Shown in pieces: positions 9,801 through 16,990 of a DNA stretch of 64,000 nt (its first letter is position 1; each line of letters starts with the position of its first letter). A program made the translations under genes and the position numbers. The stretch is from Sanguibacter inulinus. Its GTDB lineage: Bacteria; Actinomycetota; Actinomycetes; Actinomycetales; Cellulomonadaceae. Location of the stretch: assembly GCF_013415325.1 (NCBI RefSeq), contig NZ_JACBYE010000003.1, positions 102,483 to 166,482 on the forward strand. The letters are read 5' to 3'. The notes under the pieces are model-generated. The model worked only from the letters and a program-made list of their open reading frames with translations, was not told the origin of the DNA and did no database searches.

Positions 9801-10252
9801 GGCGCGCCGTGCTGCGTGGCTCGGTCGACAGGCTCGAGCGCAGCGGCGACGACGGCGTGAGGGTGACCGACCTCAAGACAGGCCGGGGCATCCCGAGCGT
9901 CGCCGAGGCGTCGACCAACGCACAGCTCGGTGCGTACCAGCTCGCCGTCGAGTCCGGAGCCTTCCCCGAGCTCGGCCCGGACGTGCACAGCGTCGGCGCC
10001 CAGCTCGTGTTCGTGGGGGAGGGGGTGCGAGCCACCCGACGCACCCAAGAAGCCCTCGGAGAGGCCGAGGGCAGCTGGGCGCAGACCCTCGTGACCGAGG
10101 CCGCCGAGACCATGGCCGGCGCGAGGTTCAGAGCCGTCGAGAACTCCCTGTGCCCCACCTGCAGCGTGCGCCGCGCCTGCCCCGTCCAGTCCGAAGGGCG
10201 GCACGTCGTCGACCTCGGCATACCGGCCGTCCTCCCGGAGGAGCAGAGATGA
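6884..10252 (+). CDS. adnA: AdnA-like helicase-nuclease subunit
   Basis: 1122 aa, the size of the mycobacterial AdnA subunit of the AdnAB complex that resects DNA double-strand breaks. The N-terminal UvrD-like motor has Walker A GAPGSGKTT at about 65-73. Its Walker B reads VVVDDYQEA, where active UvrD motors have DEYQD, so this motor may be weakened. The C-terminus is a RecB-type nuclease (DLKTGRG, then QLGAYQLAV). It ends with a cysteine cluster CPTCSVRRAC that, with an upstream cysteine, may bind Fe-S. GTG 6884 or ATG 6905 could be the start. The stop overlaps the adnB start by ATGA. Confidence 0.85.
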   Translation: MSVARDGMRSVELRPPVAAGALDVLDAVDGSAERVASRSRAPRLDESQAHALGAVFEQPVSLVLGAPGSGKTTLALEVAAAAVEQHGTSPDKILVLGATRRGAGHLRDTLAARLGLTVRGAVVRTAPSAAFTILTARAQALGEPAPTLVTGPEQDLVLAELLAGHAAGEGADVGWPSTFPEETLELRGFREELRDLLMRSAERGLGPADLVTLGHRHERPEWAAAGRLYDEYLSVMALRQLTPDSGERYDPAGIVDEAARTLETWQDDDRPRWDLVVVDDYQEATAATARLCHVLAGDGARLVLLADPDTSAQAFRGATPALVGRSPAGSPPSSRSLDQAPGAVGELGAQVLALGTVWRHGARLREAVRSVTQEIGSVGAVEHRRAPARSVVLGLSREEEAGSEHDVELREDHDGTVETAVLPSPALEEAHVAKTLRAEHLVAGTAWSQMAVVARSGSELVRLRRALGGAGVPVAVVGTDVALRDEPAVRPLLRALRAAATGELEPEVAVELLTSPLGGIDAVGLRRLRRALRAEELEGGGGRTSDALLVEALGDPARVVTLPSDVVRGPRRVAQMLAAGRTALDAPGANAQTVLWALWDAAGVAESWRSIAVNGGPGAARADRDLDSVMAVFRAAETFVERVPQATALAFVDHVESQDLPADNLAARAAASDTVQLLTPAGAAGGEWEVVVVAGVQDGTWPDLRLRDSMLGSQALVDILSGRSQDASGTGRDARRAVLADELRAFAVAVSRPTRRLVVTAVRDVDSEPSVFVDLVSPDADGSDSEPPDVFAAPLDLRGVVATLRSELAAALTEGTGAGAARARSVAGLLARLTVSGVAEADPTSWYGSAELSSSAALRAPDETVPVSPSKVEQVHRCALRWALESAGGTAGSALSQSVGNLVHDIARELPAAGHAELASELDRRWHELGMPDGWPATQTRRRADAMIRRLAEYYTEISGPVLVEESFEVQVGRAVLRGSVDRLERSGDDGVRVTDLKTGRGIPSVAEASTNAQLGAYQLAVESGAFPELGPDVHSVGAQLVFVGEGVRATRRTQEALGEAEGSWAQTLVTEAAETMAGARFRAVENSLCPTCSVRRACPVQSEGRHVVDLGIPAVLPEEQR

Positions 10253-13200
10253 CCGTCCCCGCGGGCGACCGCCCGGACCTGAACGCGGGCGACCGCCTGG
10301 ACCGCAGCGCGGGCCACCGCTCGAACCTGGACGCGGGCGACCGCCCGGACCAGAGCGCGGGCCACCGCCCGACACTCAGCGCCGCTGACATCGCCGACCT
10401 GCTCGGGCAGCACAGGCCGACCGACGAGCAGGCCGCTGTCATCGAGGCGCCCATGGCACCGATGCTCGTCGTCGCCGGGGCAGGCTCGGGCAAGACCGAG
10501 ACGATGTCGGCCCGTGTCGTGTGGCTCATCGCCAACGGCTTCGTCGAGCCGCAGGAGGTCCTCGGTCTGACCTTCACGCGCAAGGCTGCCGGCGAGCTCT
10601 CCGACAGGGTGGGACGCCGGCTGCGCCAGCTCCGACGCAGCCGCGCCGGGTCGGGAGGGTCTGCCCTCGACGCGCTCGACCGCCCCACCATCTCGACCTA
10701 CAACTCCTACGCCGCCTCGCTCGTCAAGGACCACGGTCTGCGGATCGGCCGCGAGCCCGGAGCCCGTCTGCTCTCCGAGGCGTCGAGCTGGCAGGTCGCG
10801 AGCGACGTCGTCGAGAGCTGGCACGGCGACCTCGGGACCGACGCCGCGGTGTCGACCGTCGTCTCGGCCGTCCTCGACCTGTCGAACGCACTGAGCGAGC
10901 ACCTGCTCACCGTCACCGAGGCCCGGGACCAGATCGAGACGCTCGTCGACCAGATCGTCACGACGCCCTTCGGCGGCAAGCGCCGCTCGCTGCACGCCGA
11001 CCTCGGCAAGCTCGCGCGTTCCCTCGGTGAGAGGCACGCGCTCCTCGAGGTCGTCGACGCCTTCCAGCGGCGCAAGCGCACGATGGACGCCGTGGACTTC
11101 GGCGACCAGGTGTCCCTCGCCGCGCAGCTCGCCCTCGAGGTCGACGCCGTCGCCGCTGGGGAGCGCGCCCGCTACTCCGTGGTGCTGCTCGACGAGTACC
11201 AGGACACCTCGTACGCTCAGATCCGCCTGCTGAGCGCACTCTTCGGTGACGGTCACCCCGTCACCGCTGTCGGCGACCCCAACCAGTCGATCTACGGCTG
11301 GCGCGGCGCCAGCGCCTCGGGTCCCGCCAGGTTCCCCGGGCAGTTCCGCGACGCCGACGGCCGTCCCGCAGTGGTGCACAGGCTGAGCACGTCGTGGCGC
11401 AACGACCTCGCGATCCTCGACGTCGCCAACACCACGTCGCGTCCGCTCTACCTCGCAGACCCGGACAACTCCCTGCCCTCCCTCGACCCTCGTCCGACAG
11501 CGGGCCTGGGCTCGGTCCACGGCGTGTACGCCGCGACGATCGAAGAAGAGGCGTCGGCGATCGCCGAGTTCGTCGCCAAGCGCTGGGCACCCGGCCAGAC
11601 GACAGCCGCTGTCCTGTGCAGGGCGCGCAGCCAGTTCCCGGCGATCGAGGCAGCGCTGCGCGGGCGTGGTCTGCCCGTCGAGGTCGTCGGCCTCGGCGGG
11701 CTGCTCACCACCCCCGAGGTGGTCGACCTCGTCGCTCTGCTCGAGGTGGTCCACGACCCGTCGCGCGGAGACTCGCTCATGCGACTGCTCACAGGCCCCA
11801 GGCTCAACCTCGGCGCGTCCGACCTGCACGCCCTCGCGAGCCGCTCGGCCGAGCTCGGACGACGGACCCGGGCGGACAGGCCTGTCGAGGGAGACATCTC
11901 CGACGACAGGTCGATCGTCGACGCCCTCGACGACCTGCCCCCCGAAGGCTGGACCGGGCCCGACGGGAGGTCCTTCACCACAGCGGGATGGACCCGTCTG
12001 CGCTCGCTCGCCGCGATGCTGCGTGAGCTCCGGGCCCTCACCTATCTCTCCCTGCCCGAGCTGGTGGACCGAGCCGAGCGTGCCCTCGGGCTCGACATCG
12101 AGATGGCCCTGGTCGCCGCGCGCAGCCGGGACGACGCACGAGCCGGCAGACCGACCGCCGACCCACGGGGGCGTGCCCACCTTGACGCCTTCCGTGACGT
12201 CGCGGCGACCTTCTCCGACACCTCCCAGCTCGCGACGCTCGGTGCCTTCCTCGCCTGGCTCGCGACTGCCGAGAAGCGCGAGCGCGGACTCGACCGTCCG
12301 GCAGGGACCCCCGACCCCGAGGCCGTCCAGCTGATCACCGTGCACGCGTCCAAGGGCCTCGAGTGGGACGTCGTGGCGGTCCCCGGGCTCGTCGACGGTG
12401 CCTTCCCGTCGACCCGAGCGAGCACGGACAAGGGCCCGACCTCCTCAGGATGGCTGACTGGCCTCGGGGAGCTCCCTTTCCCGCTGCGCGGAGACGCCCA
12501 GGACCTGCCTGAGCTGTCCCTCGGCGGCGCTGAGGACTCGGCCGAGCTCAACGCGCGTCTGGTCGACTTCAGAGCGCGCTGCGGCGAGCACGAGGTCGCC
12601 GAAGAGCGCCGGCTCGCCTACGTCGCCTTCACCCGTGCGCGCAGCGACCTGCTCCTCACCGGTGCGTGGTGGCGCAGCGCGAGCAAGCCGGCGACCCCGT
12701 CGATCTTCCTCGCAGAGCTCCACGAGGCCGGGGTGCTCGCCGAGTTCACGGTCGCCGAGCAGCCCGAGCCGTCTGCGACGAACCCCCGTGAAGAGCTGAC
12801 CAACGAAGCGGTCTGGCCCCCGCTCGAGGCCGACGAGGCACGTCACGGCGACCTGGCCCAGAGCCCGCTCGCCGGGAAGGGAGCGCCGTCTGGCGGTGCC
12901 GGACCCCAGACGGACCCGCTCGAGGTGCTCCGGAACGCCCGCGACCACGTGCTCGACGCCCTCGTCGACGTCACGCACGAGCCTGCCCCCGCGAGCGTCG
13001 AGCCCGTGATCGGCCGCGACGGCACCGACCTCACCGAGCTGAGCGAGATCCTGCTCGCCGAACGGATGACCCGGCGCAGCGCCGCGACAGCCATGGATTT
13101 CCCCGCGCACGTCTCCGCGTCGGGACTCGTCGAGATCGCCAAGGACCGCGGGGCCTACGCTCTCGCCCTGCGCCGCCCCGTCCCGCGGCAGCCCTCGGTG

Positions 13201-13755
13201 CACTCCCGCCGAGGGACGGCCTTCCACCTGTGGGTCGAGCGTCGCTACGGCGCCACCTCGCTCTTCGACCTCGACGACATGCCGGGGGCCGACGACGACC
13301 TCGTCGACGAGGACACCGCCCTGTCCGACCTCCAACGGACCTTCGAGGCGTCCGAGTGGGCCGAGCTGACCCCGCTCGCCGTCGAGGTGGGCATCGACAC
13401 CATGATCGCGGGGGTCATCACCCGCACGCGGATCGACGCCGTGTTCGTCGATCCCGCGAGGCCTGGCGCGGACGGCCGAGCGCCGGGTGTGGTCGTCGTC
13501 GACTGGAAGACCGGTCGTGTGCCGCGCGACCTCGAGGCTGCCCGTGCCCGTGAGGTCCAGCTCGCCGTCTACAGGCTCGCCTGGTCGCAGTGGTCAGGCA
13601 CCCCGCTCGAGGACGTCTCGGCGGCGTTCTACTACGTCGCCGACGACACGACGGTCCGCCCAGGACGCCTCGCCGGGCTCGCCGAGCTCGAGGCCCTCGT
13701 CCGAGGGGACGGTCAGCGCTCGGACGTCGAGCCGTCGGGATCCCCGCGCGGGTGA
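10249..13755 (+). CDS. adnB: AdnB-like helicase-nuclease subunit
   Basis: 1168-aa partner of AdnA. The motor motifs are intact: Walker A GAGSGKTE at 77-84, LLDEYQDTSYAQ for motif II, GDPNQSIYGWRG for motif III, and TVHASKGLEWD for motif V. The C-terminal RecB-family nuclease shows VVVDWKTGR and EVQLAVYRLA. This is therefore the likely lead motor plus second nuclease for end resection. ATG at 10249 is chosen by the four-base ATGA overlap with adnA. Residues 5-44 are five copies of an octapeptide, absent from typical AdnB (see the repeat). The 3' end overlaps the convergent phosphotransferase gene by 43 bases. Confidence 0.88.
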   Translation: MTVPAGDRPDLNAGDRLDRSAGHRSNLDAGDRPDQSAGHRPTLSAADIADLLGQHRPTDEQAAVIEAPMAPMLVVAGAGSGKTETMSARVVWLIANGFVEPQEVLGLTFTRKAAGELSDRVGRRLRQLRRSRAGSGGSALDALDRPTISTYNSYAASLVKDHGLRIGREPGARLLSEASSWQVASDVVESWHGDLGTDAAVSTVVSAVLDLSNALSEHLLTVTEARDQIETLVDQIVTTPFGGKRRSLHADLGKLARSLGERHALLEVVDAFQRRKRTMDAVDFGDQVSLAAQLALEVDAVAAGERARYSVVLLDEYQDTSYAQIRLLSALFGDGHPVTAVGDPNQSIYGWRGASASGPARFPGQFRDADGRPAVVHRLSTSWRNDLAILDVANTTSRPLYLADPDNSLPSLDPRPTAGLGSVHGVYAATIEEEASAIAEFVAKRWAPGQTTAAVLCRARSQFPAIEAALRGRGLPVEVVGLGGLLTTPEVVDLVALLEVVHDPSRGDSLMRLLTGPRLNLGASDLHALASRSAELGRRTRADRPVEGDISDDRSIVDALDDLPPEGWTGPDGRSFTTAGWTRLRSLAAMLRELRALTYLSLPELVDRAERALGLDIEMALVAARSRDDARAGRPTADPRGRAHLDAFRDVAATFSDTSQLATLGAFLAWLATAEKRERGLDRPAGTPDPEAVQLITVHASKGLEWDVVAVPGLVDGAFPSTRASTDKGPTSSGWLTGLGELPFPLRGDAQDLPELSLGGAEDSAELNARLVDFRARCGEHEVAEERRLAYVAFTRARSDLLLTGAWWRSASKPATPSIFLAELHEAGVLAEFTVAEQPEPSATNPREELTNEAVWPPLEADEARHGDLAQSPLAGKGAPSGGAGPQTDPLEVLRNARDHVLDALVDVTHEPAPASVEPVIGRDGTDLTELSEILLAERMTRRSAATAMDFPAHVSASGLVEIAKDRGAYALALRRPVPRQPSVHSRRGTAFHLWVERRYGATSLFDLDDMPGADDDLVDEDTALSDLQRTFEASEWAELTPLAVEVGIDTMIAGVITRTRIDAVFVDPARPGADGRAPGVVVVDWKTGRVPRDLEAARAREVQLAVYRLAWSQWSGTPLEDVSAAFYYVADDTTVRPGRLAGLAELEALVRGDGQRSDVEPSGSPRG
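10261..10380 (+). repeat. five 24-bp tandem repeats inside adnB
   Basis: Five in-frame copies of a 24-base unit beginning gcgggc, at 10261, 10285, 10309, 10333 and 10357. Each encodes an octapeptide close to AGDRPDLN, with variants such as AGHRSNLD. Differences are mostly single substitutions. The array precedes the first conserved helicase residues and looks like a recently expanded minisatellite that stays in frame. Confidence 0.9.
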
Positions 13756-15296
13756 TCGGGCTCCACGGTCGCGACAGCCTCGGTCGGCGGGGGCGGCACG
13801 GCGCCAGGGCCTGAGGTCTTCATCCCGTCAGCGCGCGGTGTCTGATCAGAGCTCGGTGTCTCATCGGTGCGCCGTGTCTGATCAGAGCTCGGAGTCTCAC
13901 CAGCACGCGGTGTCCCGCTGGTGCGCGGTCCGGACGGAGCAGCGACAGCGTCGGATCCGACGACCCGCACGGGGGCTGTGAACGCAGCTGTCGCGACGTC
14001 CTGGTGCGGGCGCGGCTCGACCTTGCCGTAGTCGGGCAGCCGGATCTCGTCGTCTCCGATGGTGTCGTCCCCGCCCGCGTCCGCCTGCGAGGCGGAGCCC
14101 GACGAGGGTGCAGCAGCTGTCGACGGAGAGGCACCTGACGACGACCGCGATCCGGCCGACGGTGCGTCATCTGCTCCAGCGCTCGCTCCAGACCCGGTCC
14201 CGGCCGAAGATCCCCCAGCGGCGTCCCGCGCCACAGGCGTCGACCCTGTCGAGCGCGAGGCCCGGGCACGGTCGATCGCCTCGTCCTGCGCCTGGGCGTG
14301 GACCGACGACGCCCGAGACGTGGCTCCGGAGGCCGGGCTGCCAGCACCCGCAGAGCTCTGACCGCTCGCGACCGAGAAGGCCCCGACCTCGGTCGAGGCG
14401 CGCTCGAGGTCGGCGAGCATGCCGACGGCGTCTTCGACGATCTCGTCGTCCTTGGTCCGCACCCCGTGCAGCAACCAGCGGGCGAGGGCGAGCTCTGAGG
14501 CGAGCAGCGCCCTGTCGACGAGGTGGGCGTCGGTCAGCTCGGTCCGGCGCAGCTGGTAGGCCTCGAGGATCGAGTCGACAGCGTCGTGGGGCGCTGTGAC
14601 GAGCAGCCACGCGAGGTCGTCGGCAGGGTCGCCGACCTGGACCTCGGCGAAGTCGCTGATGGCGCTCACCTGCCCCGACCGCACGAGGAAGGTCTCGGCC
14701 GAGAGCGCTGTGTGCGTGATCGTGGGGCTGAACCGCCACATGGCCACGTCTTCGAGCGCGCGCTCCCAGCGGCGCAGCAGGCCGACAGGCACCCGCCCGG
14801 TCGACGCTGCGGCGTCGACCTCGGAGAGCCGACGCTCGCGGTACTCCTGCGCGGAGTACACGGGCAGCCCGGCCCGCTCGACGATGGACACCGGGAGCTC
14901 GTGCAGCGCGCCGACCGACCTTCCTAGGCTCGCGCTCAGACCAGGTCCGGGGACGATCCGCTCGACCCGCAGCGGGTGTCCCGGCAGGTCGGGGTAGACG
15001 ACAGCCCGTCCGCCCTCGGGGAGCGGGGCGAACCCGGCAGCGCGCGGGACCTCGAAGGGCAGTCGACCGTCGTCGACGTAGCCCTCGAGGGCGGCGAGGA
15101 AGGCGACCTCGGCCTCGAGCGCGGCGCCGGCCGCGAGAGTCGCGGGCGCGCGGACGACCCAGCGGCGCAGCTCGGAGTCGATCGCGGTCGCGGCGTCGAA
15201 GCCGTCGGGCGCAGAGCACGGCTGGACGGCGTGCACGTCGAGTCCGGGCACGGCCAGGGTGGAGAGGGCTGCGAGAGCGAGCGGTGAACGTGGCAC
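13713..15296 (-). CDS. aminoglycoside/macrolide phosphotransferase-like protein with low-complexity tail
   Basis: About 527 aa. Residues 1 to about 290 have the APH-type fold (start VPRSPLALAALSTLAV, end with VGDPADDLAWLL). The usual catalytic HxD loop reads ITHTALS, without the aspartate, and the metal-binding motif reads SDFAEVQ instead of D-W, so kinase activity is doubtful. The remaining 230 residues are Ser/Ala/Gly/Pro-rich and contain an 18-bp repeat. GTG at 15296 is chosen because upstream sequence is not family-like and leaves room for the divergent nudC promoter. It sits between adnB and nudC, where mycobacteria carry an ion channel. Confidence 0.7.
   Translation of the reverse strand: MPRSPLALAALSTLAVPGLDVHAVQPCSAPDGFDAATAIDSELRRWVVRAPATLAAGAALEAEVAFLAALEGYVDDGRLPFEVPRAAGFAPLPEGGRAVVYPDLPGHPLRVERIVPGPGLSASLGRSVGALHELPVSIVERAGLPVYSAQEYRERRLSEVDAAASTGRVPVGLLRRWERALEDVAMWRFSPTITHTALSAETFLVRSGQVSAISDFAEVQVGDPADDLAWLLVTAPHDAVDSILEAYQLRRTELTDAHLVDRALLASELALARWLLHGVRTKDDEIVEDAVGMLADLERASTEVGAFSVASGQSSAGAGSPASGATSRASSVHAQAQDEAIDRARASRSTGSTPVARDAAGGSSAGTGSGASAGADDAPSAGSRSSSGASPSTAAAPSSGSASQADAGGDDTIGDDEIRLPDYGKVEPRPHQDVATAAFTAPVRVVGSDAVAAPSGPRTSGTPRAGETPSSDQTRRTDETPSSDQTPRADGMKTSGPGAVPPPPTEAVATVEPDHPRGDPDGSTSER
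13838..13927 (-). repeat. 18-bp tandem repeats in the tail of the phosphotransferase-like gene
   Basis: Five 18-base units at 13838, 13856, 13874, 13892 and 13910. Units 1 and 3 are identical, giving a higher-order 36-base period. They encode repeated hexapeptides of the type SDQTPR/AGETPS in an unstructured tail. Confidence 0.85.
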
Positions 15297-15423
15297 CTCC
15301 CCACGGTAGACGCAAAGGGTGTCCCACGGCCCGGAGGCACCCCGCACCGGCGGGGTGCGGGTGGGTCGAGCGCGCGGCCCGGCCCGGGCCGCCCGGGCTG
15401 CTGGATCGTCGTACGGTGGAGGC

Positions 15424-16419
15424 ATGGGACATGTCGACTGGGACCAGCTACCGCTCTCACGAGCCACCACAGCACGCCGCGCCGAGCGCCGCACCGAGCC
15501 CGAGATCGTCAGGACGGTGCTCGCCGAGCCGGGGACTCTCGTGCTGCTCGTGCACCGCAAGCGTCTCGCCGTCGTCCCTGGTGACGGTCCCGAGCGCCTG
15601 CTCGCGCTCGTCCCAGCGGCTGAGGTCCTCGATGTCGCCGACGCTGCGGCGCACTCACCCGAGACGCGTCCCACCTGGCTCTACCTCGGAGCAGACGACG
15701 ACCGCGCCTACGTCGCGTGCATCCTCCCCGATGCCGCTGGCGCGGACGAGCTCGGCCTCGAAGGTGTCGCCCCGGTGAGCGCGGCCGACGCTGTCGTCGC
15801 CCGTCACAGCTGGGGGTCGCTCCGTGAGCTCGGTGCCCAGCTCACCACCCGCGACGTCGGGCTCGCGACCGAGGCCGTGGCCCTCGCAGCCTGGCACGCC
15901 GCCCACCCGCGCTGCCCTCGCTGCGGCGAGCCGACCGAGCCTGTCGACGGCGGCTGGGTGCGGCGCTGCAGCAACGACGGGTCCGACCACTACCCGCGCA
16001 CCGACCCTGCGGTGATCATGGCGGTGCTCGACGAGGACGACAGGATGCTGCTCGGTCACGCCGCCCAGTGGCCCGCGAACCGGTTCTCGACCCTCGCCGG
16101 CTACGTCGAGCCCGGTGAGCCCCTCGAGGCGGCCGTCCGCCGCGAGGTGCTCGAAGAGGTCGGGATCGTCGTCGGAGGCGTCGAGTACCGGGGCAGCCAG
16201 CCCTGGCCCTTCCCTGCCTCGCTCATGCTCGGCTTCGTCGCCCACGCCCAGACGCGCGACATCCAGGTGGACGGTGTCGAGGTGACCGAGGCCCGCTGGT
16301 TCACGCGGACGGAGATGCTCCGGGCCGTCGAGTCAGGAGAGCTCGGCCTCCCGAGCCGGGCCTCGATCGCCCGCGCCCTCATCGAGGACTGGTACGGCGG
16401 CGAGCTGCCGGGAGCCTGA
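15424..16419 (+). CDS. nudC: NADH pyrophosphatase / NAD-cap decapping Nudix hydrolase
   Basis: 331 aa. NudC hydrolyses NADH/NAD+ to NMN and AMP and can remove NAD caps from RNA. An N-terminal NudC-like domain is followed by a zinc-ribbon (CPRC near 160, then a third cysteine in RRCSND). The Nudix box is GYVEPGEPLEAAVRREVLEE(VG), and the diagnostic SQPWPFPASLM motif distinguishes NudC from other Nudix enzymes. ATG at 15424 begins MGHVDWDQL. It is divergent from the phosphotransferase-like gene and convergent with mycoredoxin, the same neighbourhood as mycobacterial nudC. Confidence 0.92.
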   Translation: MGHVDWDQLPLSRATTARRAERRTEPEIVRTVLAEPGTLVLLVHRKRLAVVPGDGPERLLALVPAAEVLDVADAAAHSPETRPTWLYLGADDDRAYVACILPDAAGADELGLEGVAPVSAADAVVARHSWGSLRELGAQLTTRDVGLATEAVALAAWHAAHPRCPRCGEPTEPVDGGWVRRCSNDGSDHYPRTDPAVIMAVLDEDDRMLLGHAAQWPANRFSTLAGYVEPGEPLEAAVRREVLEEVGIVVGGVEYRGSQPWPFPASLMLGFVAHAQTRDIQVDGVEVTEARWFTRTEMLRAVESGELGLPSRASIARALIEDWYGGELPGA

Positions 16420-16475
16420 GCGGCACGCTCGGTCTCGTCTGACGAGGAGGGGCGGCGGGCAGGCCACGGTCTGCA

Positions 16476-16520
16476 CACGACAAGAGACCGTCGGGCTGCG
16501 GCCCAGACGGTCTCTCGTGT
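16476..16520. terminator. bidirectional terminator between nudC and mycoredoxin
   Basis: A perfect 10-base stem (agagaccgtc/gacggtctct), extended after a 2-base bulge by cacga pairing with tcgtg, lies between two convergent genes. It can serve both. Confidence 0.75.
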
Positions 16521-16570
16521 GCTGCGTGCGCCTTGCGGCTCGGTGAGCCGCCGCGCCGTGCGTCGCTGCG

Positions 16571-16849
16571 TCAGGCCGCGAGGCGCGCCTTGACGTCGGC
16601 GAGCGACGGGTTGGTCGCCGACGACCCGTCCGGGAACACCAGCGTCGGGACGGTTTGGTTGCCGCCGTTGACCTGCTCGACGTACTCGGCGGTCCCGGGG
16701 ACCTCTTCGATGTTGACCTCGGTGTAGCCGATCCCGGCCGAGTCCATCTGCGTCTTCAGGCGGCGGCAGTAGCCGCACCAGGACGTCGTGTACATCACGA
16801 CCTCGCCGGCAGGGGGGAGCGTGGGGGAGGTGGCGGTGGTCTCGCTCAT
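16571..16849 (-). CDS. mycoredoxin (glutaredoxin-fold)
   Basis: 92-aa cytoplasmic thiol-disulphide oxidoreductase with the mycoredoxin-1 active site TTSWCGYCRRLK and the cis-proline segment QTVPTLVF. Mycoredoxins reduce mycothiol mixed disulphides in actinobacteria. The start MSETTATS at 16849 has an upstream GAGGAG; the longer upstream frame is not conserved in character. It lies divergently upstream of uvrD2, the usual actinobacterial pairing. Confidence 0.88.
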   Translation of the reverse strand: MSETTATSPTLPPAGEVVMYTTSWCGYCRRLKTQMDSAGIGYTEVNIEEVPGTAEYVEQVNGGNQTVPTLVFPDGSSATNPSLADVKARLAA

Positions 16850-16990
16850 GGCGGGAGACTCTCCTCTCGAGAGATGTGCGGCATGCTGCCCGGCGGGCGG
16901 CGCCTCGTCGTGGACAACCCTGAGGTCGACCACCAGTATTCCCGTCTTTCGTCCCGACGTGTCGGTGCGGGCTGGGAAGATGGAGTCCTC

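Noticed and set aside
9745..12345. Very long open frame antisense to adnA/adnB (over 850 codons)
   Set aside because: It mirrors the third-position GC bias of the helicase genes and has no recognisable motif. Similar long antisense frames occur opposite almost every gene here, as is usual in high-GC DNA.
15297..15674. N-terminal extension of the phosphotransferase-like protein to 15674
   Set aside because: It is antisense to the start of nudC, is composed of low-complexity Arg/Ser/Thr residues and would remove the divergent promoter region.
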